Shown piece by piece: positions 28,117 through 35,735 of a DNA stretch of 64,000 nucleotides (the first letter of the stretch is position 1; each line of letters begins with the position of its first letter). Under the pieces are notes generated by a model. The model made no database searches. It was not told where the DNA came from and saw only the letters and a program-made list of their open reading frames with translations. The DNA is from UBA7672 sp044224605. Lineage in GTDB: Bacteria; Pseudomonadota; Alphaproteobacteria; Caulobacterales; Hyphomonadaceae. The stretch covers positions 68,494 through 132,493 of the forward strand of contig JBGAKC010000007.1 of the NCBI GenBank assembly GCA_044224605.1. The letters are read 5' to 3'. Made by a program: the position numbers and the translations under genes.

Positions 28117-30477
28117 ATGAACGAGCGTTCTTGGGCGGCGGGTAGGGACGTAGCAGCTTCGTCACCAGGACATAGCTATCGAGCGTTCCTTAGCTACCGA
28201 AGCACAGATCGAAAACTGGCGGAGTACATCGTTCGTAGACTTGAGAGATGGCGCACCCCGGCGTCGCTCATTGGCAAACCCGCGCGACATGGCCCGGTGC
28301 CAAAGCGCCTTGGTCGCATCTGTCGGGACCGCGAAGAATTTCCAACGGCGACACACGTTGATGTCGTCATCGCGGATAAACTATCAGAATCTCAGATGCT
28401 CGTTGTTTTGTGTACTCCCGAGGCAGCATCAGAGCAGTCTTGGGTCAGTCGAGAGATCGAACTCTTTCGTAGGCTGCGACCTGATGGTGAAATCCATTGC
28501 GTGATCGGGCATGGCGATCCGCCAGGATGCTTTCCCAAAGCCCTCCTCACCCAGGAAGCGGATGGATCTGTCAGCCAGCCGCTAGCTGCAGACATGCGGC
28601 GTGTGGGCGATGGCAAGGATCGCGCGCTGATCAAACTTACGGCTGGCCTGCTTGGAATCGAGTTTGACGATCTTTGGAAGCGAGAGCGCAGGGCTCGCGC
28701 TGCTCGGATGGCCAGGTCGTGCATTGCTGCGTGCTCGCTGATCCTAGCAATCGGCTTCGGCATTGCGTGGCTTGATGCTCGTGCGTGGCGTTCTCTCATC
28801 GCAGCCGACGCGCTAAGCTTGATTCAGCAGGGACAAGTACTCGATGCGACACCGCTAGCATTGGCGGCAACGGCGCCGAAGGGGGCCTTGGCGTTTGCCA
28901 GCGGTGATCAACTTCAAGCTGCCTATGATCGGCTGCCAGGATCCGCCGAACAATTCGATCTAGGTATCCTCAAGCAACCTCCGGATTTCAGTGGTGACGG
29001 CCGTTGGCTCGCAGGTTGGTCTGACTCGAACACGTGGTTTGCATTGGACACCGCTACTGGCGCCCGGTTGGACCTTGGAGTCCTCGCGGAAGACCCTGCG
29101 TTCAGTCCTGATAGCGCTCGTCTGGCTGCATTCACGCCGGAAGGCGAGGGCTTTCAAATCGACTTGGCAACACAAACTCGGATGTCCTTCGGCACGCTAG
29201 CTTGTGCGCCGGCCTTTCTAACTGGCGGATCAAGAGTTCTTTTGCGCCAGATCGATGGTCGAACAATCCTGAGGAACTTGTCCGGTGGTGAAATTGAAAT
29301 CCAGGGAGGCCACTCGTGCGACGCCACGATCAGCCCCCAAGGGACCTTCTTCGCGGTGAGCACGGAAGATGTCCCTTGGCCGAAGATCGTGGATGCACGA
29401 AGCGGTATTGGCCGAGAGTGGTCTGAATTGCAGGGTTGGCCAGAGTTCAGCGAGAGGGGGGATTGGCTTGTCGATGTTCGGCCATCCGGCTCCACCGCGC
29501 TGTTCAATGTTGCAAGCGGCGCCAGGCTTTCTCTTTTTGGACCCTACGCTACCGAACCTATGTTCAGCCCATCTGGTGAGGGTCTGGCGTGGCGAGAAGG
29601 TCAGACTTGGTTTGCAGCCAATCCCTCAATCGGAAAGATTTGGGAAGTGGGAAAGTTGCTGGAGCCACCCCGTTTCAGCGGCAACGGAATTCAGATAGCA
29701 GGCCTGCGTACTGACGAAACCGGCATCCTTGTAAACGTCGATACGGGCAGCCAGAAGGAGCTCGGCAGGATCTGGTATTCAGGGGCGGCTTGGGCACTGG
29801 ATTTCAGCGCGGATGGATCGCAAGTAGCCTTCCGCGACCCGTCTGAAGCGGGAACAGTTTTGCAGCTCACGAACGACAAGCGCCTGCCGTTCGATGGAGC
29901 GTTTCCATATCTGGAATTTGGTCCTGATGGACATTGGCTCATCGCGCGATCAGCAGATCAGGGTTACTTCCTTACGAATGTGATGTCGGCCACGCAGTTG
30001 GATCTTGGCAGATTGCGGTTCGCGACGTTCTCGCCAACCGGAAAATCTTTGGTTGTCATGGACGATGTAGGAAACGCATACCTGCGCGGTCTTGAGGCGG
30101 ACTCTGAGGTTTCCTTTTCTGCCGAAACCCGAGCCGCCAATTGGTGTGGGTCCGAGACGACAGGTCTGATGATACGATCGTTTGCGCCCGAGTTTCGCCT
30201 TGCGGGGCTTGCCGAGGGCGGCGGGGATGACACTGCGCGCCGCGGGCGGGCTTTGGCGCCTCTTCTTAAGGGGCGTCCCTGGAACCCGTGTGATTGGCGC
30301 GGACTTGGCGCAATCTTTCCGGATCCGGACCGCGGTGATGGCTGGTTCGAGGGCGCGCGCCAATGGTGGCGGCTACTGTCCGTTCGCTGGTTGGGTGCGG
30401 ACGACTATGCGTGTGGCGAGACAGTCTCACAGCCGAGCGATTCGCTGAAGAAAGCCCGCGAGGCGAGCTGTCGATAG
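28117..30477 (+). CDS. TIR domain - membrane helix - beta-propeller-like protein 1
   Basis: The 786-residue protein starts with a TIR domain (about 20-135): YRAFLSYRSTDRKLAEYIVR, then RICRDREEF, MLVVLCTPEAA and SWVSREIELF. W109 and E113 fit the W-x-x-x-E of NAD-cleaving TIR domains, where the Glu is catalytic. A linker, LTAGLLGIEFDDLWKRERR, is followed by one membrane helix (about 201-219). The remaining 550 residues contain repeated FSPDS/FSGDG/FSADG units every 40-50 residues with strand-rich spacing, typical of WD40-like propellers. The TIR would be cytoplasmic. Orientation of the propeller across a single helix suggests it is periplasmic. Base use is looser than the backbone, suggesting transfer. 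Confidence 0.85.
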   Translation: MNERSWAAGRDVAASSPGHSYRAFLSYRSTDRKLAEYIVRRLERWRTPASLIGKPARHGPVPKRLGRICRDREEFPTATHVDVVIADKLSESQMLVVLCTPEAASEQSWVSREIELFRRLRPDGEIHCVIGHGDPPGCFPKALLTQEADGSVSQPLAADMRRVGDGKDRALIKLTAGLLGIEFDDLWKRERRARAARMARSCIAACSLILAIGFGIAWLDARAWRSLIAADALSLIQQGQVLDATPLALAATAPKGALAFASGDQLQAAYDRLPGSAEQFDLGILKQPPDFSGDGRWLAGWSDSNTWFALDTATGARLDLGVLAEDPAFSPDSARLAAFTPEGEGFQIDLATQTRMSFGTLACAPAFLTGGSRVLLRQIDGRTILRNLSGGEIEIQGGHSCDATISPQGTFFAVSTEDVPWPKIVDARSGIGREWSELQGWPEFSERGDWLVDVRPSGSTALFNVASGARLSLFGPYATEPMFSPSGEGLAWREGQTWFAANPSIGKIWEVGKLLEPPRFSGNGIQIAGLRTDETGILVNVDTGSQKELGRIWYSGAAWALDFSADGSQVAFRDPSEAGTVLQLTNDKRLPFDGAFPYLEFGPDGHWLIARSADQGYFLTNVMSATQLDLGRLRFATFSPTGKSLVVMDDVGNAYLRGLEADSEVSFSAETRAANWCGSETTGLMIRSFAPEFRLAGLAEGGGDDTARRGRALAPLLKGRPWNPCDWRGLGAIFPDPDRGDGWFEGARQWWRLLSVRWLGADDYACGETVSQPSDSLKKAREASCR

Positions 30478-30557
30478 GAGGGTGCTTGGCGGGCCTGCAG
30501 CAGTGCGGATCGAAGCGATCGGATTGGCTAGGACGTTCATGCAGCCGGTTGCAGCAT

Positions 30558-30647
30558 GTGACTAGGCGCCGAGTGATGACCCCTCCGCTTCCTGCGAAAT
30601 CAATCTCGTAGCGCGCCTATCGGCGTCCAGTCCCCACGCCTGTTCAC
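30558..30647. repeat. ~90-bp element with terminal inverted repeats, copy A
   Basis: The ends GTGACTAGGC and GCCTGTTCAC form a near-perfect 10-bp inverted repeat (8 of 10). Most of the interior (about 70 of 85 aligned bases, counted by eye) matches a second copy at 39397-39486 in the same orientation. It lies 80 bases after the TIR gene. The layout resembles a miniature inverted-repeat element. Confidence 0.6.
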
Positions 30648-30730
30648 ACCATCTGCTGAATTCGAGAGGGCATCCATCGAGGACGATGCTTGTGCATGCG
30701 TCAATTTGAACGCTTCTAAATCGTAAGTTG

Positions 30731-30756
30731 CGCATATAAGAAGATACGCATATAAG
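30731..30756 (+). repeat. Direct repeat CGCATATAAG upstream of the peroxiredoxin
   Basis: Two identical copies of CGCATATAAG start 16 bases apart (30731 and 30747), 30 bases before the peroxiredoxin ATG. The AT-rich TATAAG cores may be promoter -10 elements or paired sites for a regulator. Confidence 0.5.
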
Positions 30757-30786
30757 TGGTGTCCAGCCAGTTCAGGAGCAAGTCCG

Positions 30787-31446
30787 ATGATTGCCACGAC
30801 TGACGTTACATTCGCCTCGCGCGGAATGCCGCGCCTCAACGAGGCGGCGCCCGATTTCGAGACCGTGACCACGCACGGCGTACGAAAGCTGTCCGACTAC
30901 AAAGGCAAGTGGCTGATCCTGTTCTCGCACCCGGCCGACTTTACGCCCGTCTGTACGACCGAGTTCATGGCATTCGCCCGCGCGCACGACAAATTCACGG
31001 CGCTCAACACGGAACTGCTCGGACTGTCGATCGACAGCAAGTACGCTCACATCGCCTGGGTCCGGTCGATCAAGGAAAAGTTTGGCGTCGATATACGCTT
31101 CCCGATCATCGAGGATCTGTCGATGCGGGTCGCGCACGCTTACGGCATGGTCATGCCAGGGGCGAGTGACACATCAGCCGTGCGCGCGACCTTTGTGATA
31201 GACCCGAATGGCATCCTCAGGGCGATGGTCTACTATCCGATGTCGAACGGACGCTCGATCAACGAGTTCCTCCGTCTTGTCGCTGCCCTTCAGACCGCTG
31301 ATGCGAACAAGGTGGCCACGCCGGAGAACTGGCAGCCCGGCGAGCCTGTAATCGTTCCTCCGCCGCAGACTTCCGATTCGGCAGAGGCCCGCAAGGGCGA
31401 GGGCTACGACTACACGGACTGGTATTTCTCCAAGAAGGTTCTCTAG
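30787..31446 (+). CDS. Peroxiredoxin, 1-Cys (Prx6-like)
   Basis: A 219-residue AhpC/TSA-family peroxidase. The peroxidatic site is SHPADFTPVCTTEF (P-x3-T-x2-C). No second cysteine is present, which places it in the 1-Cys Prx6-like group. ATFVIDPNGILRAMVYYP and the long C-terminal arm (NWQPGEPVIVPP, YDYTDWYFSKK) are Prx6 hallmarks. It reduces peroxides in the cytoplasm and needs an external reductant. A remnant of a persulfide-dioxygenase-like MBL gene follows on the same strand. Confidence 0.92.
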   Translation: MIATTDVTFASRGMPRLNEAAPDFETVTTHGVRKLSDYKGKWLILFSHPADFTPVCTTEFMAFARAHDKFTALNTELLGLSIDSKYAHIAWVRSIKEKFGVDIRFPIIEDLSMRVAHAYGMVMPGASDTSAVRATFVIDPNGILRAMVYYPMSNGRSINEFLRLVAALQTADANKVATPENWQPGEPVIVPPPQTSDSAEARKGEGYDYTDWYFSKKVL

Positions 31447-31459
31447 CGAGCGGATTGAT

Positions 31460-31480
31460 CCGGGGGGCGACGCCTCCCGG
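31460..31480 (+). terminator. Terminator-like hairpin after the peroxiredoxin
   Basis: An almost perfect inverted repeat, CCGGGGGGCG/CGCCTCCCGG (one G-T pair), begins 14 bases after the peroxiredoxin stop and is followed by a pyrimidine-rich GTCTCTCCT. The T-run is weak. Confidence 0.45.
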
Positions 31481-31518
31481 GTCTCTCCTGAGCAACCGAC
31501 GAACAGGAATGACGTTCG

Positions 31519-31632
31519 ATGAATCCAGAGATCAAGACCTTCTTCGATCAGGAGACCTTCACAGCGAGCCACGTCGTTATCGACCCGATGAGTCTGTCCT
31601 GAGCGATCATCGATTCTGCGCTCATCGATCCC
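31519..31632 (+). pseudogene. N-terminal remnant of an MBL-fold (Blh/persulfide dioxygenase-like) hydrolase
   Basis: From the ATG at 31519 the frame reads MNPEIKTFFDQETFTASHVV, then IDPMSLS, an in-frame TGA (31600-31602), and AIIDSAL. The opening matches the start of MBL-fold hydrolases of the persulfide dioxygenase/Blh type, which run MxPEIKAFFDxxTFTxSYVV and SxxCAIIDS. The TGA stands where the family has Cys (TGC or TGT), so one base change could explain it. The rest of the gene is gone: after codon 38 the frame enters an IS3 transposase fragment. Confidence 0.7.
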
Positions 31633-31939
31633 GGCAAGCCTTGGCAGAATGGTACAACCGAAAGCTTCAACGGCAAATTCCGCGACGAGTGTCTGTCGCT
31701 CGAATGGTTCAGGTCGCGCGACGAAGCGAAGGTTTTGATCGAGAGCTGGCGTCGCCACTTCAATGAGGTGCGTCCGCATTCATCGCTCGGCTACATGACA
31801 CCGAACGAGTTTGTCGCCAGTATCACCGCCAACGCAGCGCCCGTGACCGCGACGGAGCGGACCGCTGCGGTACGTGGGGCCTTCGCGCTCCGCTCCGTCG
31901 CTCAACCGCTCCTCAGGGGGCAAATCAAAAGGCAGAAGT
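31633..31939 (+). pseudogene. IS3-family OrfB transposase fragment (C-terminal)
   Basis: The frame continuing from the MBL remnant encodes GKPWQNGTTESFNGKFRDEC, then LSLEWFRSRDEAKVLIESWR and RPHSSLGYMTPNEF. This is the C-terminal end of an IS3 OrfB, including the catalytic Glu of DDE (in TESFNGKF). It differs clearly from the intact transposase at 32281, which reads FIESFNGKFRAECLNAHWF, so it comes from another IS3 element. The N-terminal two thirds are missing, and the frame runs into the left end of the intact element. Confidence 0.85.
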
Positions 31940-32017
31940 TGACGTGCCCCCGAAATCTTGGACCGTTTTGAGCTAGAGTTTTTCGCCGTATTTTCCCTGG
32001 CTGGGAGGAGCGAGGCG

Positions 32018-32284
32018 ATGAAGGCATCGAAGTTCACGGACGCGCAGAAGGCGTTCGTCATCAAACAGGGTGAAGAGGGCGTTCCGGTGGCGGAGGTCTG
32101 CCGGAAGGCGGGGATCAGCCAGGCGACCTACTTCGCATGGAAGAAGAAGTATGCGGGTCTGATGCCGTCAGAGATGCGTCGGCTGAAGCAGCTTGAGGAA
32201 GAGAACAGCCGGCTGAAGCGGATTGTCGCCGACCTCTCTCTCGACAAGGAGATGTTGCAGGATATCGTCCGCCGAAAGCTGTGA
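32018..32284 (+). CDS. IS3-family transposase OrfA
   Basis: An 88-residue helix-turn-helix protein starting at the ATG at 32018 behind GGGAGGAGCGAGG. KFTDAQKAFVIKQGEEGVPV and VCRKAGISQATYFAWKKKYA form the DNA-binding part. A leucine-zipper-like coiled coil (LKQLEEENSRLKRIVADLSL) follows. It is the ordinary OrfA of IS407-group elements and binds the terminal inverted repeats. Its stop overlaps the orfB start (GTGA), which lies in the -1 frame. No A6-type slippery run is seen. Confidence 0.92.
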   Translation: MKASKFTDAQKAFVIKQGEEGVPVAEVCRKAGISQATYFAWKKKYAGLMPSEMRRLKQLEEENSRLKRIVADLSLDKEMLQDIVRRKL

Positions 32285-33165
32285 GGCCTGGTCGCAAGCG
32301 TCAGCTCGTCGACGAGGCGCGTACAGAGTGGAAGGTGTCGATCCGACGCGCCTGTGAGGTCGTCGGCGCCGTGAGATCGACCTACCACTACCGTTCTGTG
32401 CGACCCGACCAGGCCAGTCTCAGAAAACGCATTCGGGAGATCGCGGAGGCGCGCGTGCGCTTTGGCTATCGGCGGATTTACGTGTTGCTTTGTCGCGAGG
32501 GATGGCGCGTGAACGAGAAGCGGATCTATCGACTCTATCGCGAAGAACGCCTGCAACTGCGCAAGAAAACGCCGCGGCGGCGCGTGAGGGCGGCGCTGCG
32601 CGATGACCGCGCGCCGCCTTCACACGCCAACGAGGTCTGGTCGATGGACTTTGTGCATGATCAGCTGGCGACGGGACGGAAGATGCGGGTGCTGACGGTC
32701 GTGGATGCGTTCTCGCGGTACTCGCCCGTGCTCGACGCGCGCTTCGCCTACAGAGGAGAGGATGTCGTGCGAACGCTCGATCAGACATGCCGGCGCACTG
32801 GCTATCCCAAGCGGATCAGGGTCGATCAGGGCTCGGAGTTTATCTCCCGCGATCTTGATCTGTGGGCGTATCAGCATGACGTCACGCTCGACTTCTCGCG
32901 CCCCGGCAAGCCGACAGACAATGCGTTCATCGAAAGCTTCAACGGCAAGTTCCGCGCTGAGTGCCTCAATGCTCACTGGTTCCTGGGGCTCGAAGACGCC
33001 CGCGAAAAGCTGGAGGCTTGGCGTAGAGACTACAACGAGCTACGACCGCACAGCGCTATCGGGAACAAACCCCCGGCTGCGTTGCACTACGCTCCCGGCG
33101 CAGCCAGCCCGCCAGGAGCGAAACGGGTCGAAAACTCTGCGCCCGGATGGTCCAAAGTTGGGTAG
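32281..33165 (+). CDS. IS3-family transposase OrfB (DDE integrase)
   Basis: The 294-residue protein has an HTH_21 segment (about 35-90: RKRIREIAEARVRFGYRRIY) and an rve integrase core. The DDE residues are in VWSMDFVHDQL, RIRVDQGSEFISRD and NAFIESFNGKFRAEC. It starts at GTG 32281, overlapping orfA by four bases. It looks complete: the stop lies 8 bases inside the right inverted repeat, as usual. The transposase is probably active or recently so. Confidence 0.93.
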   Translation: MRPGRKRQLVDEARTEWKVSIRRACEVVGAVRSTYHYRSVRPDQASLRKRIREIAEARVRFGYRRIYVLLCREGWRVNEKRIYRLYREERLQLRKKTPRRRVRAALRDDRAPPSHANEVWSMDFVHDQLATGRKMRVLTVVDAFSRYSPVLDARFAYRGEDVVRTLDQTCRRTGYPKRIRVDQGSEFISRDLDLWAYQHDVTLDFSRPGKPTDNAFIESFNGKFRAECLNAHWFLGLEDAREKLEAWRRDYNELRPHSAIGNKPPAALHYAPGAASPPGAKRVENSAPGWSKVG

Positions 33166-33222
33166 CACCTCAACGGGTCGAAAACTCTGCGCCCGGATGG
33201 TCCAAAGTTGGGTAGCACCTCA
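33123..33222 (+). repeat. Exact 50-bp tandem duplication of the IS right end
   Basis: The 50 bases from ACGGGTCGAAAACTCTGCGC to GGGTAGCACCTCA occur twice in direct succession (33123-33172 and 33173-33222) with no mismatch seen. The unit includes the last codons of orfB and the whole right inverted repeat, so the element has two possible right ends. Confidence 0.95.
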
Positions 33223-33545
33223 TGCCCTTTACGATACATAACGATTCGCCAGTTGTGCCGCCCGACATGATGCGCCTGATGTGGTCGGCGGTGAACCGCA
33301 CGACGCGCAGCGATCGAACACTGGGTCCAGAACAACGCATCTCGGCGTTGGGCGCGCTGAAGGCGATTACAAAGGAGGCTGCCTATCAGTATTTCGAAGA
33401 GGATCAGAAAGGCACGATTGAAGTGGGCAAGCTCGCCGATTTCACTGTTCTGTCCCGAAATCCGCTCAAGGTGCAGCCCGAACTGATCAAAGACATCCGG
33501 GTTCTCGAAACCATCAAGGAAGGCGCGACCGTATTTTCACGTTGA
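33223..33545 (+). pseudogene. C-terminal stump of a YtcJ-like amidohydrolase
   Basis: Directly after the duplicated IS end a frame encodes about 106 residues: MPFTIHNDSPVVPPDMMRLM, WSAVNRTTRSDRTLGPEQRI, AYQYFEEDQKGTIEVGKLAD and FTVLSRNPLKV. These are the last part of YtcJ-type amidohydrolases, including the catalytic-barrel aspartate region (HNDxPV) and the beta-sandwich closing domain. Whole family members are about 550-600 residues, so roughly 450-500 N-terminal residues are missing and no trace is seen left of the IS. The deletion probably came with IS activity. Confidence 0.85.
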
Positions 33546-33748
33546 AAATCTTGCCGCCAAAATCCAACCCGCGCTGAGGTGGTAAATGACCGCCTCTAGT
33601 CGAGCGCCGCTTTTCGGCGAGTTCGAGACCTAGCCAAGGGAAGGCCCCGAGGGGCGTCCTTGCCCCATTCCCGTCTTTCCATAGCATTGGGATCGGCATC
33701 GCTAGATCCGTTGTCGACATTGGAAGCTCCTGCCGAGGAACCAGCGAG

Positions 33749-34756
33749 TTACTTGGCGAGGTGACGATCGAAGAAAGACAGGACCTCTGGAACAAGCTTT
33801 GCGTGCGTCGCCTCTCGGTCCACACCGGCGCGGTCGGCGCACAGCTTCACGCCCATCACATCGATGGGCAAGCCGCAGCGGTCGACGTAAACGAAATGGC
33901 CCTCTCCGCCAGCAAGGGGCACAAGGCTGGCTGATCCCAGCATGCCGCCGACGCGCCCCGCATGCGCTGCGAACGGCAGAAAGTCGTCTTCGACTGAGCC
34001 GATGACGAGAGACGGCGTTTTGAGCGCTTGCAAGCTCGCTTGCGTGAAGCCCGGTCCGGCGGCCGGATCCAAGAGCACCATAGCCTTGATCGGCGTTTGA
34101 GAGGCAACAGGGGCCTGATCTGACGACGGCGCGCCGACTGGGTACTGGCATCCTTTGTCCGTGGCCCGCGCCGTCGCGCAGTATGATCGCAGGTCGTCCA
34201 TCGAGAAACCGGCGCCCGCGAGCATCAGCACCGTGGCGCCGCCTGATGAATGTCCCAGCGCGCCAAGCCGGTGCGAGTCGACTTGGCTGGCATAGGCGGA
34301 CTTATGGATCAGGTAGTCGAACGCGGCGTTGATGTCCCGGGTTCGGTCGCCGAAATGCGACACTGTCGCCGGGTTCATCGTCGCGGGACCAAACACGGGT
34401 GACTCGCCGAAATGAGACACGCCGAGGACGAGATACCCATGTCGAGCTAGTGGTTCGGCTATCCAAGAATAGTTGGACGCCGCACCCATCGATCCATGCG
34501 ATAGAAGAACCACGGGCAGCTTTCCGCCTGCCACCGGGGCGCCCTTGGCGACGCTTCCCATCCCGAACTTGTAGCTTTGTGCCTGTTCCGCAGCGGTGGT
34601 GGGGTACCACACGTCGAGTTGGATCACACGGCCGCCCGCGTCAGCGATGCGCTGGGTATCATACCCTGCGGATATATCTGCCTTTGGCTGAAGGGTGGTC
34701 GCGCAAGCCGCCAATAAGCCCGTTGCGATGATCGCGGACGTCGATCGTTTCAACAT
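33749..34756 (-). CDS. Alpha/beta-hydrolase lipoprotein (dienelactone-hydrolase/PAF-AH-like)
   Basis: The 335-residue product has a lipoprotein signal (MLKRSTSAIIATGLLAAC, lipobox LAAC) and a hydrolase domain. Seen are the oxyanion-side strand VVLLSHGSMGAASNY, the nucleophile elbow LGHSSGGATVL, a late Asp region in SLVIGSVEDDFLPF and the His region AGGEGHFVYVD. This resembles exported predicted dienelactone hydrolases and platelet-activating-factor acetylhydrolases. It contains a Cys pair (SYCATARATDKGCQYP). It is divergent from a membrane LytTR regulator, which may control it. Confidence 0.85.
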   Translation of the reverse strand: MLKRSTSAIIATGLLAACATTLQPKADISAGYDTQRIADAGGRVIQLDVWYPTTAAEQAQSYKFGMGSVAKGAPVAGGKLPVVLLSHGSMGAASNYSWIAEPLARHGYLVLGVSHFGESPVFGPATMNPATVSHFGDRTRDINAAFDYLIHKSAYASQVDSHRLGALGHSSGGATVLMLAGAGFSMDDLRSYCATARATDKGCQYPVGAPSSDQAPVASQTPIKAMVLLDPAAGPGFTQASLQALKTPSLVIGSVEDDFLPFAAHAGRVGGMLGSASLVPLAGGEGHFVYVDRCGLPIDVMGVKLCADRAGVDREATHAKLVPEVLSFFDRHLAK

Positions 34757-34866
34757 ATGTTTCCTCTACGTGAACCTGGGGAGTCGGGGGATGACATCGG
34801 CCTTGTCTAACCGTCGGGCCAGCGCCAGGCTTCCGCTCTTTCGCGAATTGCGGCCGAGTTTCGTCA

Positions 34867-35646
34867 ATGACAGCAGTGAGCAGCTCACGGGCCGCGAGTT
34901 TCAGGTTGTCCTGGATCGGAATTGGGCTTTTCCTTGCCGTTTGCGCAGTGGCAATCGGGTTGGCCGGACCATTCGGCATGACTGTGACGCAGCCTGACCC
35001 GCTGCTTCGGATTGGGCACTTTCTCGTCTGTTCAACCGGCATGACCCTTCTGACCATCGGCGCGGCGGAGGGGTTGGTCCGTCTTAGGCCTCAGCTAGGC
35101 GTGCGGGCTCTGGCGATAGGCGCCGCGCTGGCCGCCCTGCCAGGCTCAGCCCTTGTGGGGGCCAGTCTCGGCGTTTTTGCTCCGGCTTCGATAGTTCACC
35201 TGACGCTCACAAATCTCCTGATCGAGACGTTGGCGATGAACCTGATCCTGACGCTGGTCGCCTGGCGTCTGCTCGGCGGCCGCCTCGAGGCCAGGCGCAC
35301 GGCCGAGGCAGTCAAGTCAGCGGGCCCGGGCCTTTCGCATCGCCTGCCGCCCGAGCTGCGCAGCGCGCCGGTTCTCGCGCTCAAGGCGGAGGATCACTAC
35401 CTGCGGGTCTATACGACTCGCGGTGAGGCGCTCATCCACATGCGCATCGGCGATGCCGAATTGGCGCTTACTGAGAACGATGGCGTGCGGACCCACCGGT
35501 CCTTCTGGGTGGCGCGACGCGCGTTCAAGGGTGTCGCGCGCGCCGATGGGCGAATGATGCTCAAGCTTGAAAATGGGCTGTCGGTGCCGGTGTCGCGCAG
35601 CCGCATCGAGGCGGTCAACAGCTGGCTGGAAAGGTCAGTCGGCTAG
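34867..35646 (+). CDS. Membrane LytTR-family transcriptional regulator
   Basis: The 259-residue protein has four hydrophobic helices (about 15-35, 48-66, 75-100 and 108-130). A linker and a C-terminal LytTR DNA-binding domain follow (about 155-258): VLALKAEDHYLRVYTTRGEA, RTHRSFWVARRAFKGV and LENGLSVPVSRSRIEAV. The EDHYLRV and HRSFWV blocks are LytTR hallmarks. No receiver domain is present. The start has a weak ribosome site, so translation may begin slightly elsewhere. The hydrolase gene on the other strand shares its promoter region. Confidence 0.85.
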   Translation: MTAVSSSRAASFRLSWIGIGLFLAVCAVAIGLAGPFGMTVTQPDPLLRIGHFLVCSTGMTLLTIGAAEGLVRLRPQLGVRALAIGAALAALPGSALVGASLGVFAPASIVHLTLTNLLIETLAMNLILTLVAWRLLGGRLEARRTAEAVKSAGPGLSHRLPPELRSAPVLALKAEDHYLRVYTTRGEALIHMRIGDAELALTENDGVRTHRSFWVARRAFKGVARADGRMMLKLENGLSVPVSRSRIEAVNSWLERSVG

Positions 35647-35735
35647 GTTGAGTTCGCGCCCAACGACGAGGCGTCGACTTTCGGCGGTGGGCTCAACCGG
35701 TCGCCCGCATTGAAGTCAGCAAGGAACTACCGCAC

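Larger units (their letters stand above)
31940..33222 (+). mobile_element. IS3-family insertion sequence (IS407-group-like) with a duplicated right end
   Basis: The element has orfA and orfB in overlapping frames. The left end reads TGACGTGCCCCCGAAATCTT then GGACC; the right end, read inward, TGAGGTGCTACCCAACTTTG then GACC, so the ends are imperfect inverted repeats starting TGA. The first right end is at 33172 and an exact 50-bp copy extends to 33222. No target-site duplication is visible (left flank AAGT; right flanks ACGG or TGCC), which suggests a deletion or rearrangement after insertion. Confidence 0.85.

Noticed and set aside
32270..32290. Programmed -1 frameshift between IS orfA and orfB
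   Set aside because: The frames are in the right relation, but no A6-type slippery run is present at the overlap; GTGA coupling explains it.
35646..35698. Bidirectional terminator GGTTGAG/CTCAACC between convergent genes
   Set aside because: The arms are 39 bases apart and no T-run follows on either strand.
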